Source: Phycisphaerales bacterium (GTDB lineage: Bacteria > Planctomycetota > Phycisphaerae > Phycisphaerales > SM1A02). Taken from it: a stretch of DNA of 64,000 nt. The stretch is from assembly GCA_029247205.1 (NCBI GenBank), contig JAQWLT010000026.1:42364-106363 (forward strand), written 5' to 3'. The notes below the pieces were generated by a model that saw nothing but the letters and a program-made list of their open reading frames with translations, was not told where the DNA came from and made no database searches. Each line of letters opens with the position of its first letter. Position 1 is the first letter of the stretch. This document shows, in pieces, positions 8,792-17,541 of this stretch. The translations under genes were made by a program, and so were the position numbers.

Positions 8792-10360
8792 ATGAGACAT
8801 CGACTGACAGCATGGGTATGCGGCATCTGTGGTCTGTATGGCCCTCTGAGCAACACGGCAGTAGCTGCTCCAGATGCTGGAGCAGCCATCGATGCGTGGA
8901 TGCGAGCACGAGCAGCAGTCGATGCGGGCGATGCCACCATGCTCGCAGATCACCCCACCGATCTGCCTGGCGTGCGATTGGTCCTCCGCCACGATGGGAG
9001 GCCACTCGCTGCTGCTGCTGCTGCGAAGGCCACTGGCGAATCGACGCCACTGCAAACCGCCACCCAAGATCTCCTTGAGAAGGCTCGGGCCGACGGTGCC
9101 CTCGCCGAGCTACCAACTGCAATTGTGACCGAAGGGCTGGCTCGAACAACTCTTGAACTCGACGCCGCTGGACCACTCACGCCGATGACTGCGGCGAACC
9201 TTGTTGATGCAGCAAGTGACCTCAACCCGGCCGATGACGGCGTCGCTCTGCGGGTGGGCGATAGATGGCATCTTCGGTACCCCTCAGCGCTTCGCATGTC
9301 CGGGGCAGCGGCCACACTGGAGATGCTCGTTGAGCTCGCCGCTGTTGCCGGGTTTACACCTGAATCGCTGGACTCTGCTCGTCGCACCGGCGCCGCAACA
9401 CTCTACCGATTCCAAACAATCACCCTTGTGCAGTGTGGTGATGAACTTTCACCACGCGTGTACGAACGAGGCCGCGAGACCAGCCCGTGGAATACAAGCC
9501 GTGAGGCAATACTTGCCCAGTTAAGCCGCATTGGGCGACACGTGCTTTTGCAGTGCTGGGATGACCCTGACGGCGAGTTGCTGCATGTTGGCGGTGAATA
9601 TGTACCACCGCATGATCACTGTCAACCCGTGCAAGCAGCAGCCAGAGATCATGCATTTGTAGCGCTGGCCCTACACAAACTCAGCGCCGTGCCTGAACTT
9701 CCAGAACAACTCAACATATCAGGGCGGCTCGCAGCCGACACCATCGCAGCCCAACTCGCCTCTGATGACCCAGTTATTGTTGCTGTGCGTTCTCAACTTG
9801 ATCCCTCCACCAATCTGGACTCTGTACGGCTGCTTCTTTCGGACAACACCGCACCGCGCGTTGAACGCGCCATTGCAGCATGGGCACTTGCTCACAATGC
9901 CGCCGACCATGAAGCTGTAATCGCCTTGCTTGACGAAACTGCTGTAGGCCCCCGACAACAACTCTTTGGCATGCTTCCATGGATCGGGTGGGCTGATCTG
10001 GCACAAGCGAAGTCCCTCAATCAGCCCCCGCGGCTGGATCGCCTCTGGCAAGGCCTTAGCAGCGTAACGCTCAAAGACGTCGACTCACGAACTTCCACAG
10101 CTGACATGTTGCCGGTCGCGGCCTTTCTCGCCTCTGTGCAGAAATCATCTGCAGATCGTTCGCTCCAATTGCTTGATCTCTTGGTCGTCGGCCCACATGA
10201 ATCTCGTTTCTTCCGGTCACCCACACGGGCAGTTGGAGGTGTGCGACTCTCGCCATGGAATGAACGAATGCCGGTGTGGGCACAGACACTTGGAATCCTA
10301 TTGCTCTGCGAAGCACTCGAACATCTAGATGATCCGCTGCTCAAGGAAAAAAACTCATGA
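8792..10360 (+). CDS. Hypothetical secreted protein
   Basis: ATG preceded by GGAGGAA (8781-8787); N-terminal signal-like segment; long ORF. Confidence 0.7.
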   Translation: MRHRLTAWVCGICGLYGPLSNTAVAAPDAGAAIDAWMRARAAVDAGDATMLADHPTDLPGVRLVLRHDGRPLAAAAAAKATGESTPLQTATQDLLEKARADGALAELPTAIVTEGLARTTLELDAAGPLTPMTAANLVDAASDLNPADDGVALRVGDRWHLRYPSALRMSGAAATLEMLVELAAVAGFTPESLDSARRTGAATLYRFQTITLVQCGDELSPRVYERGRETSPWNTSREAILAQLSRIGRHVLLQCWDDPDGELLHVGGEYVPPHDHCQPVQAAARDHAFVALALHKLSAVPELPEQLNISGRLAADTIAAQLASDDPVIVAVRSQLDPSTNLDSVRLLLSDNTAPRVERAIAAWALAHNAADHEAVIALLDETAVGPRQQLFGMLPWIGWADLAQAKSLNQPPRLDRLWQGLSSVTLKDVDSRTSTADMLPVAAFLASVQKSSADRSLQLLDLLVVGPHESRFFRSPTRAVGGVRLSPWNERMPVWAQTLGILLLCEALEHLDDPLLKEKNS

Positions 10361-11175
10361 TGACACTCCTGCAATCTGCATGCGCATCTGTTCTGATGAC
10401 GTGCATGCCTGCCGCAGGGCCGCAAGATGGGATGGCGCTATCCAAATTGATCTACACGGACATCGACACCGGTTTCACACAAGCGAGCCTAGCGGATGTC
10501 ATCGACTTGATCTCGCAAACAAGTGGGGCCAAGGTTGTGCTTCTAGCCGAGTCTGAATCGCGGCCAAATGGAATTGATGCATCGCTCACAGTTGACCTTC
10601 CCGCGGCACATCGACCTGCGCTCAATCTGCTGCAAGATGCACTCGCCGCATGCGGGTCACCTGTACCGTGCACATGGCAAGTACGCAGTGGCATGATTGA
10701 AGTGTCGACCAAGGATCAATTGAGCACAGAAAGCATGCAAGTCACCCGTATTTTGCCAATTGAAGAATTCATTCAACCTATACCCGACTACAACGATCCG
10801 CCGAATCTCAACCTTGGCGGGGGTGGTGGCGGTGGAACTGGTGGTGGAGCTGGCGGCGGTGATGGCGCCGCGTGGGAAGACCTTGAAACACGCCGCAACC
10901 AATTGATTGAGGTACTCATTAGCAATATCGAGCCAAAAGCCTGGAAACGTGCTGGCGGTAACTGGGCAGAAATCATGCCATACCGTCGATCGCTGCTCAT
11001 TCGAGGGCCACGATGGGTGCAGCGACAAGTAATGGGCTTCGACTTTTTACTCCCTCGCGTATCCGGGCGCACGCCACGCACACTTCGATTCGATGGTGAT
11101 CAAGTTCGTGTCGAAATTGCACTGAGCGAGCAATTGCGTCGTGAGGACAACGAGCGTGCAGCACAGCCGCACTGA
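10357..11175 (+). CDS. Hypothetical protein with STN/secretin short-domain-like N-terminus and Gly-rich linker
   Basis: 4-nt overlap with previous gene; 'FTQASLADVIDLISQTSGAKVVL' and 'ALNLLQDALAACG..' resemble STN domain; 'GGGGGGGTGGGAGGGDG' linker. Confidence 0.55.
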   Translation: MMTLLQSACASVLMTCMPAAGPQDGMALSKLIYTDIDTGFTQASLADVIDLISQTSGAKVVLLAESESRPNGIDASLTVDLPAAHRPALNLLQDALAACGSPVPCTWQVRSGMIEVSTKDQLSTESMQVTRILPIEEFIQPIPDYNDPPNLNLGGGGGGGTGGGAGGGDGAAWEDLETRRNQLIEVLISNIEPKAWKRAGGNWAEIMPYRRSLLIRGPRWVQRQVMGFDFLLPRVSGRTPRTLRFDGDQVRVEIALSEQLRREDNERAAQPH

Positions 11176-11176
11176 C

Positions 11177-12508
11177 CTACTCGTGTCGCAAGGCCTCAAT
11201 AGGGTCTTGCCGACTTGCGAGTACGGCCGGATAGATCCCGAATACCAAACCTGTTGCAGCTGCAACGCTGAATGACACCACAACCGACCACGGCGTGATC
11301 GCAGCCTCAAACGAGATCTCGGTTTCAAGATGCCGCTGCACAACAGGGAGCGAAAGCACCCACGGAAGCGCCCGATCTACAGCGAGTGCGAGCCCGACGC
11401 CAAAGAGAATGCCCAAGATCCCCCCCGCCGCTGACAACGTGCCCGTCTCAACAAGAAACTGCAAAATAATGTCGCGACGTGTTGCGCCAAGAGCACGGCG
11501 AATACCAATCTCCCGTGTTCGTTCGATGACCGATGCGAGCATAATGTTCATGATGCCGATGCCGCCCACAAGCAAACTGATAGCAGCGATGGCTGTCAGC
11601 AAGAGGTTCATTGCAAATGTGGTGCGTTCTACATTTGCCAGCAATTCCCAGGGAACAATAATGGTGACATCGCCAGACTCGGCGTGGCCCGCATCGATCA
11701 CGCGTCGCACTCGTCGAGACATTTGGATCACTTGATCTGCATCGGTGGCCTCAATGTAGATTTCCGAAAATCGTGTCTCCTCTCCCGAGAAAGAACCGCT
11801 TACGCGGCGCATCACCGAATCACTAAACTCCAGTCGTCCGGTAGATATCGGAATGTGCACATCTAGATTCAGATCCCGGCCAACAAGCGCTACCCCTGCA
11901 CCGCCAGAGAGACCCACAGGATGAAGTACGCCGATGACCATAAAAATACGATCGTCGATGCGAATTGTCTCGCCAATGGGTGACTTGAGCGGGAAGAACT
12001 GATCCGCCACGGCCGAACCAATGACAGCAACACGCGATCGGGCTAACTCATCCTCGGGCACGAGATACCGGCCACCGCTCGCAACGCCAAGATTGAGCAC
12101 AGAAAGCAGATCAGTCGTCGTTCCATACACCTGACTGACCGTTCGGCGCGGACCATATGACACTTCCGAACCAAATGCCTTGAGCGGCACCATGCGATTG
12201 GCATCGGGCAGCGTGTGCTTGAGCCGCTCCCAATCTACATCTTCAAGGCCAAATTTTGCCACAAAGCTTCGCTGCTCACCGCTTGCGGCGGCAGACTCGG
12301 GCGGACGCTGTGAACGGACAATGATATTGCGGGCGCCGAGTGCTTGAATATCGCGAACAGCTGCCCGCTTATTGCCCTCACCGATCGCAACCATCAGTAT
12401 GACTGCGGCCACACCAAGAATGATTCCAAGACTAGTGAGAATCGACCGCAGCATATGCAGGCGAAGGTTGGAGAGCCCAAGCCGAATTGTCTCAAGAAGG
12501 AATTCCAT
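11177..12508 (-). CDS. ABC transporter permease, MacB/FtsX-like
   Basis: N-terminal 'LRLHMLRSILTSLGIILGVAAVILMVAIGEG', MacB periplasmic domain, C-terminal 'IGIMNIMLASVIERTREIGIRRALGATRRDI'. Confidence 0.9.
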   Translation of the reverse strand: MEFLLETIRLGLSNLRLHMLRSILTSLGIILGVAAVILMVAIGEGNKRAAVRDIQALGARNIIVRSQRPPESAAASGEQRSFVAKFGLEDVDWERLKHTLPDANRMVPLKAFGSEVSYGPRRTVSQVYGTTTDLLSVLNLGVASGGRYLVPEDELARSRVAVIGSAVADQFFPLKSPIGETIRIDDRIFMVIGVLHPVGLSGGAGVALVGRDLNLDVHIPISTGRLEFSDSVMRRVSGSFSGEETRFSEIYIEATDADQVIQMSRRVRRVIDAGHAESGDVTIIVPWELLANVERTTFAMNLLLTAIAAISLLVGGIGIMNIMLASVIERTREIGIRRALGATRRDIILQFLVETGTLSAAGGILGILFGVGLALAVDRALPWVLSLPVVQRHLETEISFEAAITPWSVVVSFSVAAATGLVFGIYPAVLASRQDPIEALRHE

Positions 12509-12550
12509 TGATTGATGCTCTGGAGCGAAGTGGCATGGTACGCTCGGGCG

Positions 12551-12832
12551 ATGGGTCGCTCAGCAGACATCTCGGCCATTGAGGAAGTTTCCATACCACG
12601 CGGATGGATGTTTCGCTGCGATCTGGCAGGTGCCGGCGAATCAGAAGTACGGCTGGACTGGGCCGACTATGGCCACTGGTGTCCCGGTGGAGGTACCACC
12701 CCAAGCCGAGTCGTTGAAATCGTGCTCCAGGTCATGTTCGAATACGGCGCCACGGTGCCAACATCCTTTGATGCTGCCCGCGTGCGTCATGTCGTTCCAG
12801 AAGCCGACAAACTCATCACCTCCTTGATGTAG
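12551..12832 (+). CDS. Hypothetical small protein
   Basis: ORF between divergent permease and histidine kinase; ATG at 12551 with upstream TACGCT. Confidence 0.55.
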   Translation: MGRSADISAIEEVSIPRGWMFRCDLAGAGESEVRLDWADYGHWCPGGGTTPSRVVEIVLQVMFEYGATVPTSFDAARVRHVVPEADKLITSLM

Positions 12833-12870
12833 GGCACCAGCCCGCGTGACCCCTGCTACGCTGCCTTGGC

Positions 12871-14481
12871 ATGTCGCGTGGAGTCAGTCTTGCAAACAAG
12901 TGCCTCATCCTCTTTGGCTGCGCCATCGTTGCCATCTTGGTTGGTGCGCTCCTCGTGCCCTGGGTCGGTGTGCGGACACTCATCCACGAGAATCAGGTAG
13001 AGATCGCAGGTCAAGTCTCGGACGCCTGGCTTGCCGGCAAACTTGAACTTGGCGGCTTGCAGCCGGGGCATAGAACAGATCTAGAGGTAGCGGGCCCTGG
13101 CGGTGGCATGAAAGTGTCATGGGTGCCAATTGATGACATCGACACCACCACAGCCCCCGACGCCTTTACCAGCCGCGCCCTCGAGGCGTTTACAAGCACG
13201 CCCGATCAACCCTGGTTCACAACGACAAAGACACAGGATGAGCATGAGTTGATCTTCTTTGCGAAACCGGTCACCGCTTCACGTCTACGACGACTTGGCA
13301 ATGCGAGGGTCTCCGACTTTAGCGCCGGTGTGTCCGCCCCCACCGTCACCGATCCAATTAGCGGGCTGTTGGTTGTTTCTCGAAGCACTCGATTTGGCGA
13401 GGGACAACTCGACCGCAGCCGCGCCGTCATCGTGCTGACCGGCCTTGCGGCTGGTGTGCTCGCGGTCATTGTGTTCTGGTTCATCCTGTTCCGATTGATC
13501 TTCTCTCCAGTTCGACGCCTTCGCCGTGTCGTTGACCGTGTAGGAGAAGGACAGATTGAGGCGCGAGCCGATATTCATACTGGGGATGAGTTTGAAGAAC
13601 TCTCGAAAGGTCTCAATGAGATGCTCGATAGTTTGGGCGAAGCCAGAACGCGGCTTGAACAGATGAACGAAAATCTCGACCTGAAGGTGTCAGAACTGGC
13701 CGAGGCAAATGTTGGCTTATGGGAGTCCTCACGTTTCAAAAGTGAGTTCCTCGCCAATGTCAGTCACGAGTTGCGAACACCACTCAACTCAATCATCGGA
13801 TTTGCAGATCTCCTGCGAGAAGAGGTTGCTGCTTCTGAGGGACCAGCCGAGAAGCACCTTCGGTATCTCTCCAACATCATGTTGAGTGGGCGATCGCTGC
13901 TTGAGATGATCAATGAACTTCTCAATATGGCCAAAATAGAGGCTGGCCGAATGGAAGTTGCCGTCGAACCAACGAATATCATCGACTTGGTTGAAGGAAT
14001 TGTCGGCATCATGTTGCCACAAGCAACGGCACGCTCAATCGACGTTACAACGACATTTGATGATGGCCTGCCAACGATCGAAACAGATCCCGGAAAGGTG
14101 CAGCAAGTGCTCTACAATCTTCTGTCTAATGCCATCAAGTTTACGCCCCAGGGTGGACGCGTATACATTGATGCCGAGAAGATCGTGAAATCCGGCCTCA
14201 CTGAGTTCATCAGTCTGACAGTGACGGATAATGGCCCAGGTATTCCGGTCGACATGCAAGATGTCGTTTTTGAAAAGTTCCGTCAGGTCGATGCCAGCCA
14301 TACCAGGCAGCACTCCGGCACTGGTCTTGGCCTCGCCATTTGCAAAGAACTCGCCGAGATGTTGCAGGCTGATCTGCAACTCAATAAATCGCCAACAGGT
14401 GGCGGCGCTTCCTTCACCCTGACGCTTCCCCTTGCTTGGAGTCCACCCAAACCTCGCTCACTCATGAGTCAAGAGGCTTAA
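12871..14481 (+). CDS. Sensor histidine kinase with HAMP domain
   Basis: Two TMs, HAMP ('SPVRRLRRVVDRVGEGQIEAR'), H-box 'FLANVSHELRTPLNSIIGF', N/G boxes 'NLLSNAIKFTPQGG', 'GTGLGLAICKEL'. Confidence 0.93.
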   Translation: MSRGVSLANKCLILFGCAIVAILVGALLVPWVGVRTLIHENQVEIAGQVSDAWLAGKLELGGLQPGHRTDLEVAGPGGGMKVSWVPIDDIDTTTAPDAFTSRALEAFTSTPDQPWFTTTKTQDEHELIFFAKPVTASRLRRLGNARVSDFSAGVSAPTVTDPISGLLVVSRSTRFGEGQLDRSRAVIVLTGLAAGVLAVIVFWFILFRLIFSPVRRLRRVVDRVGEGQIEARADIHTGDEFEELSKGLNEMLDSLGEARTRLEQMNENLDLKVSELAEANVGLWESSRFKSEFLANVSHELRTPLNSIIGFADLLREEVAASEGPAEKHLRYLSNIMLSGRSLLEMINELLNMAKIEAGRMEVAVEPTNIIDLVEGIVGIMLPQATARSIDVTTTFDDGLPTIETDPGKVQQVLYNLLSNAIKFTPQGGRVYIDAEKIVKSGLTEFISLTVTDNGPGIPVDMQDVVFEKFRQVDASHTRQHSGTGLGLAICKELAEMLQADLQLNKSPTGGGASFTLTLPLAWSPPKPRSLMSQEA

Positions 14482-14821
14482 CCCAATCCCAGTCCTTCGA
14501 CTTATGAAGCGCTCCGGCGGCTTGCTTGATGCAACGCCGACACGCCGAACCTTCAACACAGATTCCTTTCCAAGCTGGATCGTCACGCGTCTCAAGGCAT
14601 AGGCGGCACGGGGCAGACGGCAGATCCTGACGCTCCAACACAAGCGATCGATAGGCAATCGTCAAGCAACTACCACAGATCAAGCTGCCTTGGTGGCCCT
14701 CAATGCACGCGGTCCCAGCCGACCATGCGGGATCGCCGCAGAAGTCGCACAGAATGTCTTCGGGCTGCACATCATCTGGATTCATGCCTTCACGATGCAT
14801 TGGTTTCATCATCCTTATCAA
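14462..14821 (-). CDS. Hypothetical zinc-ribbon-type protein
   Basis: Four CxxC-type pairs: CDFC, CGSC, CRLC, CRRC. Confidence 0.6.
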   Translation of the reverse strand: MIRMMKPMHREGMNPDDVQPEDILCDFCGDPAWSAGTACIEGHQGSLICGSCLTIAYRSLVLERQDLPSAPCRLCLETRDDPAWKGICVEGSACRRCIKQAAGALHKSKDWDWVKPLDS

Positions 14822-15470
14822 TTCGAGTCAGCGTCATTGCGTGAAATGGCCTGCCTTCACGCTGGTATTTTCGCTCAAAGTTTGTTCCAACTACTTCGCC
14901 ATCGCCTGCTGAGCCGGGCGGCAAAAACTCACTCCGGCTATAGAGTGATGCGTGCCGCTCGACATGTGTTTCGTACCAGGCGAAGAGATCACTGTGATCA
15001 GTCACCAAGTGGACACGCCCAGAAGGCTTCAGAATACGATGCATCGCAATCATGGTGCTGTCTTGAACAACGCGTCGCTTGTGATGTCGCTTCTTAGGCC
15101 ACGGGTCAGTGAAATAGAGGTGTATCACGTCAACAACGGATGGTTGGCACCGATGGCATACAAACTCACCCGCATCATCTCGGAGCATTCGAATATTCGT
15201 AAGCCCATTTCGCCGCACGCGATCGGCCGCATATCGAAAGAATTCCCTAGTCCATTCGATGCCCAAGAAGTTTGTTCCTGCCTGAATGGAAGCTTGCTGA
15301 ACGAGGAATGTCCCCTTTCCAGAGCCAACTTCAAGTTCAAATGGCCTTGCGGGATCGGCGAAGAGTGTGCGTGGATCAAGTGATCCACCGTCCCAGGCAG
15401 GAAGATCGTCCGCTTCTAATCCGAAGCCAGTAATATCAAGCGTGCGGCCGCGTGAGATACTGAAACTCAT
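14790..15470 (-). CDS. trmB: tRNA (guanine-N7-)-methyltransferase
   Basis: 'LEVGSGKGTFLVQQA', 'DVIHLYFTDPWPKKRHHKRRVV'. Confidence 0.92.
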   Translation of the reverse strand: MSFSISRGRTLDITGFGLEADDLPAWDGGSLDPRTLFADPARPFELEVGSGKGTFLVQQASIQAGTNFLGIEWTREFFRYAADRVRRNGLTNIRMLRDDAGEFVCHRCQPSVVDVIHLYFTDPWPKKRHHKRRVVQDSTMIAMHRILKPSGRVHLVTDHSDLFAWYETHVERHASLYSRSEFLPPGSAGDGEVVGTNFERKYQREGRPFHAMTLTRIDKDDETNAS

Positions 15471-17080
15471 GGTGACACCCGTGGGGGCGTCATCTGGAGT
15501 TGGTCTACAAGCCATGTTGTGAGTGCTTCGCGAGCAGATGCAGCCACTTCGTTTGGTGTTTCAGCAATCGCAAGCGAGTGATCGAGACCCGGGATCAGCC
15601 TTGGCTTGAAGTCCACGCCACGTTGTGACGCAATCTCAGTCAACGCTGTCAGACTGTTTGGACCGTCAAAAGTTGCGTCGCGATCACCCTGCAATGCAAG
15701 TACTGGAATTCCTCGAATGCGTGCAATTGACATCCGCGGATCCATACCCATGTGAAGTCGCCACTCAGGATCCACCGCAAGCAACATCAGGGCGTCAATC
15801 TCATCAGCAGCTGCACTCACTTGCTCTTCACCGAAGAGCGCCCGGCGATGGGCAATCCATTCTGTGGCTGCAATTCGAATCGCCTTCTCGTTGGCATCAT
15901 GCATTGCGAAATCAATGAATGTCCGCCAGGCCGCGAGGGCCTGCTGCGTCTCATTGGGTTGCCCGGCGGCAAGAATGAGGTCTTCCATAAGCAGTCGGCC
16001 AGACTTGCCTGGTAGCGAGAGCAACACAACTGCGGAAACATTGTCACCGAAAGTGGCAGCGTACCGGGCCACAATCGACGCTCCACCGCCATGCCCAACA
16101 AGTGCCAACTTGCGCAAGTCAATGGCTTCGTTGGCTTGCAACCAATCCATCCAACGGCGCGTTGCCCTTACGCGTTCCTTAAATCCGGCCTCTGGCAAAT
16201 GCATTCGGAATGTAGCAAAGCCCTGTTCACCAAATACGCTCGCAAGAGATTCCATTACAGGGGTACCTGCCACGATGCCGTCAAGATCAGCCCCAACTTC
16301 CCCGATAAGGAAGACCAATGGGTGTGGCCCATCGGTGTCTGGAAAGACCAGTCGACCAGATAACATTGGTTCGCCTGGAGCCTCGAGTGTCTGTAACGAA
16401 GTATCCGTTCGTGTCAATGTAATGATGTGCTGATCACGACCAGTCGTCCACAGCGCCTTGGTTGTCGCCCCGATGGGCTCAAGAGCCAGTGAAACAGGTG
16501 TGCCCCCTTGCCGGGAGGGGAATTCCAAAAGTAGAATGCCGTCACTCTCTACGTCGGTGCGGACGTCAACCGGATATCCCTCAATCGGCGAGTTCATGCT
16601 GCTGGTTTGATCGACTTCGGCGAGCCATCGCCCATCATGCTTGACCAGGTGAACCGCGAGATCCACTATCTCGGTCTCGCCAATAAGAATCTCTCCGCGA
16701 TAACTCACGCGGGATGGATCCTGACGCACCGCATGGCGTCGAGCGGCATGAAAGACGCCCGGGTTCTTGCTTCCATTGATGCGAGTGGTCCCGGCAATCG
16801 TTTGGCACATATCGTCAAGCGTGCCACGAAAGTCCACGCCGCCAACCTTGAATGTCACGACACTGCCTTGAAGCGAGGCGTCCTCCAGCATCGCTTGATG
16901 CAGTCCACCCGCAACACTCTCCACACGACCGGTGAAGTGATGGTCGGAGCTGTTCTGAAGCGTGAGGACAAAGTCCATTGATGGTTGGCCCGGCACGGTC
17001 CACGCGCCCACCCATAATCCATCAGGACATAGAGCCCCGATTGATACCGCCAGCAGGACAGTCAAGCCCGGCAGGATCAT
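15467..17080 (-). CDS. Alpha/beta hydrolase (dienelactone hydrolase/BAAT-like)
   Basis: Signal peptide; 'LALVGHGGGASIVARYAA' nucleophile elbow-like; 'GIPVLALQGDRDATFDGPNS'; 'PGLDHSL'. Confidence 0.75.
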   Translation of the reverse strand: MILPGLTVLLAVSIGALCPDGLWVGAWTVPGQPSMDFVLTLQNSSDHHFTGRVESVAGGLHQAMLEDASLQGSVVTFKVGGVDFRGTLDDMCQTIAGTTRINGSKNPGVFHAARRHAVRQDPSRVSYRGEILIGETEIVDLAVHLVKHDGRWLAEVDQTSSMNSPIEGYPVDVRTDVESDGILLLEFPSRQGGTPVSLALEPIGATTKALWTTGRDQHIITLTRTDTSLQTLEAPGEPMLSGRLVFPDTDGPHPLVFLIGEVGADLDGIVAGTPVMESLASVFGEQGFATFRMHLPEAGFKERVRATRRWMDWLQANEAIDLRKLALVGHGGGASIVARYAATFGDNVSAVVLLSLPGKSGRLLMEDLILAAGQPNETQQALAAWRTFIDFAMHDANEKAIRIAATEWIAHRRALFGEEQVSAAADEIDALMLLAVDPEWRLHMGMDPRMSIARIRGIPVLALQGDRDATFDGPNSLTALTEIASQRGVDFKPRLIPGLDHSLAIAETPNEVAASAREALTTWLVDQLQMTPPRVSP

Positions 17081-17541
17081 GATGTCGATTCGCGGGCGAA
17101 CTCAACTTCAGGGGCATCTGACCATAACTCATCGAGATCGTAGTACCCGCGGCGTGAGGGCTCGAAGACATGCACAACGACATCCACAAAGTCGACAATG
17201 ATCCAAGTAGAAGCTGGATCAGCATTCGTTCTGAATCGATGCTGCCCGTTGGCATCTCCGATGCTTTCAATATCGCTGGCCACCGAACGAACTTGGCGAT
17301 CGCTCGTTCCAGAAGCTACCACCACGTAGTCGCACACTTGGCTGCGACCTCGGACATCAAACACACGTACATCTGTGCAGTGTCGATCCGCCGCTGTTTG
17401 AGCGGCTTCAATAGCAAATGCCTGCGCGTCCTTAGAAAGCGCGGAGGCCCCGGAACTAGGTCCCGAGGCCTTCGACGGAATACCGTGCGAATCGATCATT
17501 GAATCAGCCAAGCCCAAGGGCCGCCTGGAAGCTCGGCCCAA
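17077..17541 (-). CDS. rsfS: Ribosome silencing factor
   Basis: 'CDYVVVASGTSDRQVRSVASDIE', 'WIIVDFVDVVVHVFEPSRRGYYDLDELWSDA'. Confidence 0.9.
   Translation of the reverse strand: MGRASRRPLGLADSMIDSHGIPSKASGPSSGASALSKDAQAFAIEAAQTAADRHCTDVRVFDVRGRSQVCDYVVVASGTSDRQVRSVASDIESIGDANGQHRFRTNADPASTWIIVDFVDVVVHVFEPSRRGYYDLDELWSDAPEVEFARESTS

Noticed and set aside
9009-9024. (GCT)n microsatellite
   Set aside because: Ala run inside the 8792-10360 CDS; in frame and short.
14952-15383. 143-aa plus-strand ORF opposite trmB
   Set aside because: Antisense to a well-supported gene; no independent evidence.
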